NCBI GenBank assembly: GCA_014804005.1
Contig: JAAVAP010000014.1
Coordinates: forward strand, 134,296-198,295
Direction of reading: 5' to 3'
DNA length: 64,000 nt
Source: Treponema sp.
GTDB lineage: Bacteria; Spirochaetota; Spirochaetia; Treponematales; Treponemataceae
Shown piece by piece: positions 25,704 to 34,635 of this stretch. Each line of letters starts with the position of its first letter. Within the stretch, counting starts at the first letter, position 1. The position numbers were made by a program, and so were the translations under genes. The notes beneath the pieces were generated by a model, which worked only from the letters and a program-made list of their open reading frames with translations, made no database searches and had not been told where the DNA came from.

Positions 25704-26113
25704 CTGATGATTGATTTGCTTTTGATTTCGCGGAGTTCGTTTTGCTTTTGAATTTCCGCCTCGAATGAAGTTTCGTCGAAAAGCACGATGCAATGTCCGT
25801 GGAAAACAACGCCGCTCGCGATTTGTAATTTGCGCGTTGTTATGTTCCCGATTACGGCGGACGACGCATTCAGTTTGATGCTCTCGGGCGCGGAAATGTC
25901 TCCCAAAACGATTCCGTTTACCACAGCGGATTTTGCACTTACGTTTCCACGGATTCGCGCCGTTTCGCCAATGATTATGTTTCCAGTCGTCTGCAAGTCG
26001 CCGTCAATGTCGCCGTCAATCATCACCGCACCTGAAACGCTCAAATCTCCTTTGAATGATGAACCTGCGCCGATTATCGTGCTGATTGAAATGTCGTCAA
26101 AAAGAAGTGCCAT
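25700..26113 (-). CDS. Bactofilin (polymer-forming cytoskeletal protein)
   Basis: A 137-residue bactofilin. The central right-handed beta-helix is visible as regular hydrophobic repeats (GDLSVSGAVMIDGDIDGDLQTTGNIIIGETARIRGNV) flanked by short disordered tails. Bactofilins self-assemble without nucleotide into filaments that localise cell-wall enzymes and set cell shape. The M23 peptidase gene ends 13 nt upstream; this pairing is seen in several bacteria where bactofilin scaffolds the peptidase. The start at 26113 follows a GAGGA site; the preceding 15 codons belong to the peptidase gene. Confidence 0.93.
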   Translation of the reverse strand: MALLFDDISISTIIGAGSSFKGDLSVSGAVMIDGDIDGDLQTTGNIIIGETARIRGNVSAKSAVVNGIVLGDISAPESIKLNASSAVIGNITTRKLQIASGVVFHGHCIVLFDETSFEAEIQKQNELREIKSKSIIR

Positions 26114-26126
26114 CAGAATCCTCAAA

Positions 26127-27131
26127 CTACCGAATGTTGAGATAATTCCCCGGGTCAACTACATCGCTTCCGATATGCACTTCATAATGCAAATGGGGAC
26201 CTGTCGTAACACCAGTATTTCCTATTAGTCCGATGATTTGGTTTTGCGAGACGAATTGCCCGGTTTTTACTCGGAATTGACTCATGTGAGCGTAGCGCGT
26301 ATAAATGCCATTCTTATGCTTTATAATGATATTCATGCCGTATCCTGAATCATAAGCCACAGTAACGACTTGCCCATTTGCCGGCGCGCGAATTGGGTCG
26401 CCACTGCGCCATGTTGACATATCCAGCCCTTTGTGAATATACCATTGTCCCGTAATGGGATGAATGTTCGGTCCGAACGGCATTGAAATATGCAACTGCG
26501 GACTGCGAACTGGCCAAATGCTCGGAATGTCCGCAAAAAGCGAATTTTGCGACTCCAACATTTTTCCGATTTGTTCGATCGGCTGAACCGCGCTTTCCAA
26601 ATAAGATGCGAGTTGCCGAATGTCCGATATTTCGCGCATGCTTCCGACAGCCGTTCCTTCCGTTCCGAAAAGCGAAGCGAGATCGCCGTTCGGTAAAGGC
26701 GAATCTTTCAAATTGGTTTTTTGTTCCAGCCCCAAAAGCGAAAGCGAATTGTCCAACGAAGATTGAAAGCGTTTTGCCGCCTGAAAAAGATTTTGATTTT
26801 CATCGCGCAGTTCGTCAAGGCTCGCCATCGTCTCGCGGTTTTCCGAAAAAAGCCTGCTGATTTCCGCGCTGGAACTGATCGCGTTTTTGTTGAAAAAAAT
26901 GAAACTCAGCAAAATTCCAAACACAATCACGATTCCCAAAACCATCGCGAAAACGTTTGTCTGCAAATTCATCACTTTGCCCTGCGAATGAGGAACAATC
27001 ATTATCGTAAGCTTGTTGTCAAAGATGTGGAAAATTTTGGAAATACCGCCACGAATTCTTTGCACGGCACTCGGATTTTCTTCCGTGAACGAGCGGGACA
27101 TCATTTTCGACAAATCTTTGTTTTTTGCCAA
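26127..27131 (-). CDS. Membrane-anchored M23 (LytM) family peptidoglycan peptidase
   Basis: About 334 residues. A cytoplasmic N-terminus is followed by one membrane helix (VFAMVLGIVIVFGILLSFIF), a periplasmic coiled-coil region and a C-terminal LytM domain. The latter has zinc-ligand motifs H..D in YIHKGLDMS and HLHYEV. It would cut peptide crosslinks in peptidoglycan, with bactofilin as scaffold. The start is uncertain: TTG at 27131 has GGAG 6 nt upstream, while ATG codons at 27104/27101 lack a clear site. Confidence 0.87.
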   Translation of the reverse strand: MAKNKDLSKMMSRSFTEENPSAVQRIRGGISKIFHIFDNKLTIMIVPHSQGKVMNLQTNVFAMVLGIVIVFGILLSFIFFNKNAISSSAEISRLFSENRETMASLDELRDENQNLFQAAKRFQSSLDNSLSLLGLEQKTNLKDSPLPNGDLASLFGTEGTAVGSMREISDIRQLASYLESAVQPIEQIGKMLESQNSLFADIPSIWPVRSPQLHISMPFGPNIHPITGQWYIHKGLDMSTWRSGDPIRAPANGQVVTVAYDSGYGMNIIIKHKNGIYTRYAHMSQFRVKTGQFVSQNQIIGLIGNTGVTTGPHLHYEVHIGSDVVDPGNYLNIR

Positions 27132-27299
27132 TTTTTTCTCCAAAGCACTATGCAATATTTTTCTATTTTAGCACGAAATCTAATTCTTGTCAAGAAAATT
27201 GAAAATCCCATTTTTTGACGCGTTTTCAGGCAATTCGAATTTTTTTCTTGCGAAATTCGCGCCTTGGCCGAATTCAAGGAATTTAAAACGAAATTTTGT

Positions 27300-27328
27300 T
27301 TGACAAAATTCACAAATCGTGTTATCCT
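27300..27328 (+). promoter_or_regulatory. Promoter of tatD-dusB
   Basis: TTGACA (27300-27305), a 17-nt spacer and TATCCT (27323-27328). The predicted leader of about 70 nt holds a GGCTTG/CAAGCC hairpin at 27364-27378 and an AAAGGAC ribosome binding site. Confidence 0.6.
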
Positions 27329-27403
27329 ATAAATATATATCGGAACATTCTCTGGAAAGATAAGGCTTGATGCAAGCCGATTATTATTTTAAAGGACAAA
27401 GCC

Positions 27404-28186
27404 ATGCAATTTTTTGATACTCACGCCCATATCGGGCTGATTTATGACGACCCGATCGAACAATTGCGCGTAATTCAGCAGGCGAAAGTTGCCGGAGTTA
27501 CTCGAATTGTCAGCATCAATAATTCTCTCCACGATTTCGAAAAGGTTTATCCGAATTTGAAGTCGATTTCAGGAATTTATCATGCCGTGGGCGTTGCGCC
27601 TGCCGAAGTCGTGAATCCTGGCAAAGATTGGATTCGCACAATCGAAGAAAGCGTAAAATTGCCGAACGTCGTCGCAATTGGCGAAACCGGCTTGGATTAT
27701 TTCAAGCAATTCGGAGACAAGCGTTCCCAAATCGAAATGTTCATCACGCAGCTCGAATTGGCGCAAAAGCACAATCTGCCCGTGGTAATTCACAATCGCG
27801 ACGCGGGAAAGGACATTTTCGACATTTTGAGCCAGCGGATTCCGGATTCTGGCGCGATTTTGCATTGCTATTCCGAGGATGCCGAATACGCGAAAAAATG
27901 TCTCGACGCGGATCTCAACGTTTATTTTTCTTTCGCCGGAAATTTGACTTATCGAAACGCGCGCAATTTGCACGAAACTGTCCTCAATGTTCCTGTGGAA
28001 CGAATTTTGATTGAAACGGAAAGTCCGTTTATGATTCCTGCGGAATTCCGCGAAAAAAAGCGCACGATGCCGAAATATTTGCCTTCCACGGCGAAATTCC
28101 TTGCAGAAATGCTGGAAATGGATTTGGAAGAATTGAGCGTGCAACTTTGGAAAAACAGCTGCAAAATTTTCAAACTGCCGGAATAA
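27404..28186 (+). CDS. tatD: TatD family metal-dependent hydrolase (DNase)
   Basis: A 260-residue TIM-barrel hydrolase. Metal ligands are seen in FFDTHAHIGL at the N-terminus, Glu in AIGETGLDYF, His in VIHNRDAG and ILHCYSED, and Asp/Glu in IETESPFM. TatD proteins are 3'-5' exonucleases or D-aminoacyl deacylases in the cytoplasm. Length is normal for the family. It has its own good promoter and precedes dusB by 37 nt. Confidence 0.92.
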   Translation: MQFFDTHAHIGLIYDDPIEQLRVIQQAKVAGVTRIVSINNSLHDFEKVYPNLKSISGIYHAVGVAPAEVVNPGKDWIRTIEESVKLPNVVAIGETGLDYFKQFGDKRSQIEMFITQLELAQKHNLPVVIHNRDAGKDIFDILSQRIPDSGAILHCYSEDAEYAKKCLDADLNVYFSFAGNLTYRNARNLHETVLNVPVERILIETESPFMIPAEFREKKRTMPKYLPSTAKFLAEMLEMDLEELSVQLWKNSCKIFKLPE

Positions 28187-28223
28187 AAAAGCGGAAAAAT
28201 CCTTTTAAAATCCGCAATTTGAA

Positions 28224-29267
28224 ATGGCGCTTTTTCATTCGGTAAAAATCGGAAATCTTTCTCTGCCAGGAAATCTTTTCCTCGCGCCGGTGGCTGGCTA
28301 CAGCGACCGCGCTTTTCGCAGCGTTTGCGTAAAAGGCGGAAGTTGTTTTGAATACACCGAAATGGTTTCAATGGAAGCGCTCACGCGCGATTCAAAAAAA
28401 ACGCAATGCTTGATGGAGCGCGCGCCGAACGAAGCCGCGTATGCCGTGCAGATTTTTGGCGGCAATGAAGAAGTCGTGGCAGAAGGCGCGCGAATCGTTT
28501 TGCAAAAGACTTCGTGCGAACTCATCGACATAAATTGTGGATGCCCCGTTCCGAAAATCATAAAAAGCGGCGCGGGCGCGGAACTCACGCGAAATCCCGA
28601 AAAACTTTTCAAAATAGCGCGCTCGGTTGTGAACACGGTTTCGGAATTCCAAGGCGAGCGTCCGACATTCGGCGGAAAGTCTGCTCCGCAAAAAATTCCC
28701 GTCAGCGTGAAAATCCGTTCGGGCTGGGACGCGCAGAATTTGACTTGGAAAGAAGCCGCCGCCGCCGCATTGGAAGCAGGCGTTTGCGCAATCACGATTC
28801 ATCCCCGCACGCGCGCGCAAGGCTACGAAGGCAAAGCCGACTGGAACATTTTGGCGCAGCTCGTGGAATTCGTGGCAGGAAGAATTCCAGTTTTCGGAAG
28901 CGGCGACATTTTTTCTCCGCAAGACGCGAAAAATATGCTCGAACAAACTGGCTGCGACGGCGTGATGTTCGCTCGAGGCGCGATGGGAAAGCCTTTCATT
29001 TTCAGGCAAACGCGCGAACTTTTGGAAAAAGGCGAGTTCGAAGAAATTTCCGCCGAAGAAAAATTCGCCGCTGCGTTCGAAGAATTGGATTTGCTTGCCG
29101 CCGACATTGGAGAAGCCGCTGCATGCCGAGAAATGCGAAAACGATTTTGCGCGTATTCAAAAGGATTTCCCGGCGGTGCGGAACTTCGCAAAAAAATCGT
29201 GCATGCGGAAAGCAAGACGGACTATCGGGAAATTTTCGAGGAAAGTGTGAGCAACGCCGACGTTTGA
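28224..29267 (+). CDS. dusB: tRNA-dihydrouridine synthase (DusB type)
   Basis: A 347-residue FMN-dependent Dus enzyme that reduces uridines in the tRNA D-loop. Motifs include LAPVAGYSDRAFRSVC, the tRNA/FMN-binding LIDINCGCPVPKI with the catalytic Cys, VKIRSGW and TIHPRTRAQGYEGKADW. A 40-residue helical tail is normal. Residues 29208-29254 of the DNA, coding the C-terminal ESKTDYREIFEES, recur imperfectly at 30090-30136 beyond the expansin gene. Confidence 0.93.
   Translation: MALFHSVKIGNLSLPGNLFLAPVAGYSDRAFRSVCVKGGSCFEYTEMVSMEALTRDSKKTQCLMERAPNEAAYAVQIFGGNEEVVAEGARIVLQKTSCELIDINCGCPVPKIIKSGAGAELTRNPEKLFKIARSVVNTVSEFQGERPTFGGKSAPQKIPVSVKIRSGWDAQNLTWKEAAAAALEAGVCAITIHPRTRAQGYEGKADWNILAQLVEFVAGRIPVFGSGDIFSPQDAKNMLEQTGCDGVMFARGAMGKPFIFRQTRELLEKGEFEEISAEEKFAAAFEELDLLAADIGEAAACREMRKRFCAYSKGFPGGAELRKKIVHAESKTDYREIFEESVSNADV
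29208..29254 (+). repeat. Direct repeat copy 1, inside the dusB 3' end
   Basis: 47 nt that match 30090-30136 at 42 positions in the same orientation. The two copies bracket the expansin lipoprotein gene. This copy is translated as part of DusB. Confidence 0.75.
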
Positions 29268-29316
29268 TTTTTTCTGCGATGTTCGCGGAAAATTGCGGTA
29301 AGGCAAATGCGCGTTT

Positions 29317-30063
29317 TTAGTAAGGAAAATTTTTGCCGAGATCGTATGTTCCGCCAACGGACAATTTGCTGATTGCGGCGCACGTAATCGTATTGCCATA
29401 AACATCGGTCAATCGGAACTGCAAGTTTGAAAATAAATCATTGCCAGATTTGATCACCCACCAATTATTCTTATTGCCATCAAGTTTTTCCATTTCTTTG
29501 AAAGTATTTCCATTAGATGAATATTCGACTTTCGCAAGCGGATAACGCATATTGTAAAATCGCCCCGCAAGCCACCATTGATTTGAGCCTTCTTTCACGG
29601 CAAACTTGATATTTTTGTTCGTCTCATAAGCAATGCGTTGTATTGAAACGTCATCAAGATGACCTTTAATCTTATCGTCCAACGCCGCAAAAGCATTTTT
29701 TGCCAAATCAAAAAAATAATTCGAATTGCTTGTCCAATGCGAATTCCCGGCGTTCGGACACAAATCCGTGACAAGCACGTAAATCGTTTTGTCATTGTAC
29801 GTAATTTTTGCGGCAGACTGCGGCGGAAATTCGCCGAGCTTGTTTTCAGAAACCGCGCATTTATACCAGCCGTTTTCAAGTTCAGGCGTGTAATAGGCAA
29901 CAGAATCCTCATTATACGTTGTGTAAAATGTTACTATGCCATTTTTCTGCGATTCCGTTTTTCCTGAAGATGAAGAGGGACCATCGCCCCCCCCCTCAAC
30001 AATGTCGCATGAAAGAAAAAGCAGCGGCATAGCCAAAATAAATATACAAAATTGTTTTATCAT
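29317..30063 (-). CDS. Lipoprotein expansin (EXLX1-like)
   Basis: A 248-residue predicted lipoprotein (LLFLSC, Cys19) followed by a Gly/Ser linker and a two-domain bacterial expansin. Domain 1 (about 42-150) is the double-psi barrel with VLVTDLCPN (Asp100) and YFFDLAKNAF (Asp119), matching the functional Asp pair of Bacillus EXLX1. Domain 2 (about 152-248) has KEGSNQWWLAGRFYNMRYPLAKVEY, with Trp163-Trp164 at the cellulose-binding aromatic positions, and NNWW as the third. Expansins loosen cellulose non-hydrolytically. The anchor suggests cell-surface display. The gene is flanked by duplicated dusB ends. Confidence 0.82.
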   Translation of the reverse strand: MIKQFCIFILAMPLLFLSCDIVEGGGDGPSSSSGKTESQKNGIVTFYTTYNEDSVAYYTPELENGWYKCAVSENKLGEFPPQSAAKITYNDKTIYVLVTDLCPNAGNSHWTSNSNYFFDLAKNAFAALDDKIKGHLDDVSIQRIAYETNKNIKFAVKEGSNQWWLAGRFYNMRYPLAKVEYSSNGNTFKEMEKLDGNKNNWWVIKSGNDLFSNLQFRLTDVYGNTITCAAISKLSVGGTYDLGKNFPY

Positions 30064-30089
30064 ACTTTTATTATATCACATATTTTGTA

Positions 30090-30136
30090 GAAAGCAAGGC
30101 GAACTATCGGGAAATTTTCGCGGAAAGTGCGAGGAA
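30090..30136 (+). repeat. Direct repeat copy 2, orphan dusB 3' end
   Basis: 42 of 47 positions match the dusB 3' end at 29208-29254. Read in the equivalent frame it encodes ESKANYREIFAESARKFCK, an alternative DusB C-terminus, but has no gene body attached. Confidence 0.75.
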
Positions 30137-30247
30137 ATTTTGTAAAAATCCAATTTTGTCAACCTAATGACATTTTTTTTACTCTGTGATAAGATTGCGT
30201 GAGACTTTACGATGGCTTTACAAAAAACACCGAACAAGGAAAATGAA

Positions 30248-31123
30248 ATGTCACGATTCACAACAATAATCCCAACTCCGTCGGATTTCAAGCGCATCCT
30301 GCTGATTTTGCTTGGCGCGATAATTTTCTCATTGAATTTAAATTCCTTCGTCTATGCCGCAGAAATTTTTCCGGGAGGATTTTCTGGAATCTCGCTTTTG
30401 GTGCAACGTTCCGCCGAAAAATTTTTCGATGTAAAAATTCCATACACGGTTCTCTACCTTTCGTTGAATGCCGCGCCCGTGGTAATAAGCTTTTTGTTCA
30501 TCGGAAAAAAATTCACGCTTTTTTCACTTTTGATGATTGCGCTTTCATCGGTGCTGACGGACGCGCTTCCGCAAATTCAACTTACGAACGATCCACTGCT
30601 CTGCTCCGTGTTCGGCGGAATTTTGAACGGCATCGCAGTAACTTGCTGCCTGCGCGCGGACGCGACCAGCGGCGGAACGGATTTCATCGCGATTTATTTT
30701 TCCGAAAAGCGCGGCGTGGATATGTGGAACTATATCTTCGGAATGAACGTTTGCGTTCTCATAGTGGCGGGATTTATTTTCGGCTGGGACAAGGCGCTTT
30801 ATTCGATTATATTTCAATTCAGCTCGACGCAAGTTCTAAATCGACTTTATCGCCATTACCAAAAAATCACGATGCTCATAGTTACGGAAAAGCCGGACGA
30901 ACTTTACAAAATCATAAAACAAGTGACAAATCACGATGCCACAAGATTCGTCGGAACAGGCTGTTTCAGAAATTCGCAAAAGACCTTGCTTTACACCGTC
31001 GTTTCGTCGGACGAACTCGGAATGTTAAGCAAGGCTTTGAAAAGTTGCGATGCCGAAGCCTTCATAAATGTGCTTCAAACAAAAGAAATCTTCGGACGAT
31101 TTTTCACGAAAACAAAAGACTAG
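30248..31123 (+). CDS. YitT family membrane protein
   Basis: A 291-residue protein with the YitT/DUF161 arrangement: five to six transmembrane helices in the first 190 residues (LLILLGAIIFSLNLNSFVYA; FPGGFSGISLL; ATSGGTDFIAIYF), then a DUF2179 cytoplasmic domain (KITMLIVTEKPDELYKIIKQ; HDATRFVGTGCF). The role is unknown; members are putative transporters. AAGGAAA precedes the ATG at 30248; an earlier codon at 30212 has no site. The stop codon overlaps the stop of the convergent gene through CTAG. Confidence 0.85.
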   Translation: MSRFTTIIPTPSDFKRILLILLGAIIFSLNLNSFVYAAEIFPGGFSGISLLVQRSAEKFFDVKIPYTVLYLSLNAAPVVISFLFIGKKFTLFSLLMIALSSVLTDALPQIQLTNDPLLCSVFGGILNGIAVTCCLRADATSGGTDFIAIYFSEKRGVDMWNYIFGMNVCVLIVAGFIFGWDKALYSIIFQFSSTQVLNRLYRHYQKITMLIVTEKPDELYKIIKQVTNHDATRFVGTGCFRNSQKTLLYTVVSSDELGMLSKALKSCDAEAFINVLQTKEIFGRFFTKTKD

Positions 31124-31614
31124 TCTTTCAAAGAATCATATTCGAAATAATATTCAAATTCCTGCTTGGAAAATTCGCCGGTGAACGGATTTATTTCGAT
31201 TTCCGCCTTGTATTCGTCCGTGAAAAATTCGACCTCGTATTTCGCGCGGCCGCTTCGATTGTAATCCAATTCGATTTTAAAATCCGTGGCTTCGGGAAAT
31301 TTTTCGCGCAAAAGCGATTCCACATCTTCCACTTCCAATTTTATATTTTTGGATTCCGCCGGCACGCGGCTTTCGATTTTAATTTCCTTGAGCGACAAAT
31401 TGTTTCCAATTTTATCGATTTCGATTTTGTAAGTTGACTTCGCGCCATCGACAAAAATCAATTCGTACTCATTGTCTTTGAAGCTGGAATTTTTAAGCTG
31501 CGCGTCTTCGGGAATTTTTTCGCGCGCCATTTCCATCACTTCTTTCGGCAAGCGTTCGGCGAACGCGATTCCTGCGAGCAAAGCGAAAATTGCAAGACAA
31601 AAAATTTTTTTCAT
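31120..31614 (-). CDS. Exported PepSY-like protein
   Basis: A 164-residue periplasmic protein with a 20-residue signal peptide ending AFAE. Two repeats of a beta-alpha pattern with acidic and aromatic residues (LPKEVMEMAREKIPEDAQL...; VESLLREKFPEATDFKIELDY) resemble the PepSY-like fold. Such proteins may inhibit proteases or bind envelope ligands; no function is assigned. GGAGG sits upstream of the ATG at 31614. It ends convergently on yitT with a 4-nt overlap. Confidence 0.65.
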   Translation of the reverse strand: MKKIFCLAIFALLAGIAFAERLPKEVMEMAREKIPEDAQLKNSSFKDNEYELIFVDGAKSTYKIEIDKIGNNLSLKEIKIESRVPAESKNIKLEVEDVESLLREKFPEATDFKIELDYNRSGRAKYEVEFFTDEYKAEIEINPFTGEFSKQEFEYYFEYDSLKD

Positions 31615-31802
31615 AATTTCATTTCCTCCAATTATGAATTTAAAAAAGCATAGCACATTTTTCAAGAAAAATAAAGCGAATTCTTTAAAAGAAATTCGAC
31701 GAAATTTTTTTTGAAAATTCACGCTCGCACAAAATTGAATTTCGCCATCGCAACAACTTTACACATCAAAAAAAAATATGCAATAATAAAATAGGAGTAA
31801 TT

Positions 31803-34334
31803 ATGAAAAAATCAATTTTATTATTCGCGGCGATTGCGTTCATTTTTGGATGCTCGAAAAAAGAAGAACTTTCGCCCGACAATCAAATTGAGCAAACAGA
31901 ACAAATTGAGCAAGTTGAACAAACGGCGCAAATCGAACAGCTTTCCTTTCCAAGAAATAAGATTTTCATTGATGAAAAAGAATTCATCAATGAGAATGTA
32001 AGCAAAATTGATTTGAGCGGCTACTTGTCACAATTTCGCAAGGACGCGCAAAATTCGGCGCACAGCGTTTATCTAAATGACGAAGTGGAATTTTCAAATC
32101 TTCCGGCAACGCCGGATTTTGAAAAAACGCTCGTGGCAGGAAATGATTTGTGCGTTTTGTTCAATAAAATTCCCAAAGGTGACGATGAATATGATTCCTT
32201 AAAACGCGCTGGAATAAAAATTCCGAAAGGTGCGCTGCTAAAATGCACGGGCGAAAAAATTGGATCGGGAGATGGAGAATATGACAGACTTTTTCATTTT
32301 GAAGAAAATTTCAATTATTTTTATCCAGTAGAATATGAAGGAAAAGCAGGTTTTGTTTTTGGGTCGGATGTGTGCGGACAAGAAGACAATTTTACGAACG
32401 ACCAAATGAGCCTTCTTTCATTTTTGTATCAACACGCGACTGATGAAGATACTGCGTATTTCGAAAATTTTTATCCGTTTTGTGGCTACGAATACTTCAA
32501 CGCACAAATTGCAAATTCGCTCAAAGAGAATCGCATCGCCTTGCAAAATGTCTCGCAACAAGAATATCGGCTTAACATAGACAATCCGGATGACATGATT
32601 GCGCTCTACAAAAACCACCGCAAGCGTCCTTTTGGCTACAGGATGGGTGGAAATCTTGTGCCGCTTTTTATCACGACGGATTTGTTCGCGCACAGCCAGC
32701 ACCTTTTATTTGACAGGCTTTTGCAGCATGTCGAACAAGAAGTTTTTTCTCCGCGCTTGATTTTGCTTACGGAAAAATTCCGCGAAAAAATTTCAGAGGA
32801 TTTGCAAAAATATCCTTCAAATGAAACTGCGAATGTGGCAGAAAAATATTTTGCCGTCGCGAGCGCGATTTTGAAACTCACCCCGAACGTAGAGGATCAT
32901 GGCGAAGAAGTAATGCCGGACAAGGATTCGGTGTTTTCGGAATACGGCGAAGAAATTCGTGAAGAAGTGGAAAAAATTTTCGAAGCCGCCGCAATGCAAG
33001 ATTCGAGCGCGCTCGCTTTTTCGGACGGCAGCGTTTACATCGAAGATTACACGCAATACAAGCCGCGCGGCCACTACACTCAAAACGAAAGGCTAAAAAC
33101 ATATTTTCGTGCGATGATGTGGTTCGGCAGAATAAATTTTCCGCTTCCCGAAAATTCGCGCGATTCTTCAGATTCCCGCGAAAGTTTGGCGCAAAATATG
33201 TTCAAAATTGGAATTTACATAAACGACATCATTATGCAGGATGAATCTTTGTATGCATTGTGGAAAAGCGTTTTCGAGCCAATCACGGTTTTAATCGGCG
33301 AATCCGACGATCTTTCTTTCGACGATTTAATTCCGCTTTGGAAATCCGTGGGCGCGGACAATGTTTTGGAATGGATTTCCGATGAAAACATCGCCAACTT
33401 CGCAAGCCTTTCGCGCGAAAAATTAAAGCCTCCGCTCATCGCAAGCACAAGCGCGTTTTACGCAAATCAAAGCGAAGGCGATTATTCAGATCCTGAAAAC
33501 CTAAAGCCCGCGATGGGCTGGCGATTTTTGGGACAGCGTTTCACTTATGACGCATGGATTTTTCAGCACGTGACATCTCCTCGCCTTTACGGAAAAAAGA
33601 TGGCTTCCGGCCTTGACATCGCGAGCGCGTTCGGCTCAAATTCCGCCGATGTGATTCTTGAAAATGCGACTTTAAAAAATGGTCTTGGACTTGGCGGATA
33701 CGGAATTGAAGACATCGACGAAAGTTTTGGGGAAACAGTTTTTAAAGAATTGAAAACGATTCTCGGCAGATTCAAAAAATTCTTCGGTTCAAAGGATGAA
33801 AAATTTTGGAGCGAAACTTATTACAATTCAGTTCTCGCGCTCACAAAAGCGCAAGCCGAATTCGAGCAAGGCGCGGGATTTTTCTTCACCGAAAAGCCGC
33901 TTTGGAATATCAAGTCGCTTGAAAGCTCGCTCGGAACTTGGGCGGAATTGAAGCACGACACGATTTTGTTCACGAAGATGGTTGCTGCCGAAAGAGGCGG
34001 TGCTGGATATGACCCGACATATCGCACAGACAAACTTCCAAGCCCCGTACATTATATTGAGCCGAATTTGAAATTTTTTACAGAGCTTTGCGTGTCGTGG
34101 AAAGTTTTCCAAAATATTTTTGAGCGGTACAAACTTTTTGATAATGATTCAGAAAAAGCCGTTTCTTCGATGGAAGACATTTGTCTTCGCGCTTTGAATA
34201 TTGTCGCCGCCGAAGTGAAAGATGAAAAAGTTTCAAAAGACGATTTGGATTGGATTGGCACAATTCCGCAGCTTTTGTCAAAATCCGTAATTCCATTTTC
34301 AAATTATTCTACCGTTGTTACTGATAACGACTAA
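31803..34334 (+). CDS. DUF3160 lipoprotein, truncated by an in-frame stop
   Basis: An 843-residue lipoprotein (FIFGCSK, Cys at about 17) with a Gln/Glu/Thr-rich tether (EQTEQIEQVEQTAQIEQ), an SH3-like N-terminal segment and the large helical DUF3160 domain (GNLVPLFITTDLFAHSQHLLFDRLL; SGLDIASAFGSNSA; VHYIEPNLKFFTELC). Function is unknown. Translation stops at TAA (34332-34334) after VVTDND, but the same frame continues at once with FKMALVADVLTNAEIGSVLE, the conserved end of this family. The stop is therefore premature and the protein lacks about 100 terminal residues. Confidence 0.8.
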   Translation: MKKSILLFAAIAFIFGCSKKEELSPDNQIEQTEQIEQVEQTAQIEQLSFPRNKIFIDEKEFINENVSKIDLSGYLSQFRKDAQNSAHSVYLNDEVEFSNLPATPDFEKTLVAGNDLCVLFNKIPKGDDEYDSLKRAGIKIPKGALLKCTGEKIGSGDGEYDRLFHFEENFNYFYPVEYEGKAGFVFGSDVCGQEDNFTNDQMSLLSFLYQHATDEDTAYFENFYPFCGYEYFNAQIANSLKENRIALQNVSQQEYRLNIDNPDDMIALYKNHRKRPFGYRMGGNLVPLFITTDLFAHSQHLLFDRLLQHVEQEVFSPRLILLTEKFREKISEDLQKYPSNETANVAEKYFAVASAILKLTPNVEDHGEEVMPDKDSVFSEYGEEIREEVEKIFEAAAMQDSSALAFSDGSVYIEDYTQYKPRGHYTQNERLKTYFRAMMWFGRINFPLPENSRDSSDSRESLAQNMFKIGIYINDIIMQDESLYALWKSVFEPITVLIGESDDLSFDDLIPLWKSVGADNVLEWISDENIANFASLSREKLKPPLIASTSAFYANQSEGDYSDPENLKPAMGWRFLGQRFTYDAWIFQHVTSPRLYGKKMASGLDIASAFGSNSADVILENATLKNGLGLGGYGIEDIDESFGETVFKELKTILGRFKKFFGSKDEKFWSETYYNSVLALTKAQAEFEQGAGFFFTEKPLWNIKSLESSLGTWAELKHDTILFTKMVAAERGGAGYDPTYRTDKLPSPVHYIEPNLKFFTELCVSWKVFQNIFERYKLFDNDSEKAVSSMEDICLRALNIVAAEVKDEKVSKDDLDWIGTIPQLLSKSVIPFSNYSTVVTDND

Positions 34335-34634
34335 TTCAAAATGGCGCTGGTCGCCGATGTTTTGACGAATGCGGAAATCGGTTCGGTGCTTGAAGTGGCG
34401 GTTGGAATTCCGCACAGAATTTATGTCGCGCTCAACGACAAGCAAGGCGGAAAGCGCATTGCGGTGGGCTACACATTTAATTATTATGAATTTGAGCATC
34501 TGATGAACGATCGTCTCACGGACGAGCAGTGGAAGGCAATGGTTTATGACAATGAAAATGAGGCGGCAAAGCGAAAGCCTGAATGGTATTTTGATTCAAC
34601 TATTGAAGCGAGCGGTTTCGGCGGGAAAAAATAG
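34335..34634 (+). pseudogene. Severed C-terminal segment of the DUF3160 lipoprotein
   Basis: In frame with the preceding gene and separated only by one TAA codon. It encodes the family's C-terminal block (MALVADVLTNAEIG; GKRIAVGYTFNYYEFEHLMNDRLTDEQWK). An ATG at 34341 exists but has no ribosome binding site. The last 59 nt recur at 48904-48962 with 55 identities. Confidence 0.75.
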
Positions 34635-34635
34635 G

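Noticed and set aside
31120..31123. Overlapping CTAG stop codons of convergent yitT and PepSY-like genes as a regulatory feature
   Set aside because: A 4-nt tail-to-tail overlap is common and needs no special explanation.
34332..34334. Selenocysteine or other recoding at the DUF3160 stop
   Set aside because: The codon is TAA, not TGA, and no downstream structure is evident. A mutation or an error is simpler.
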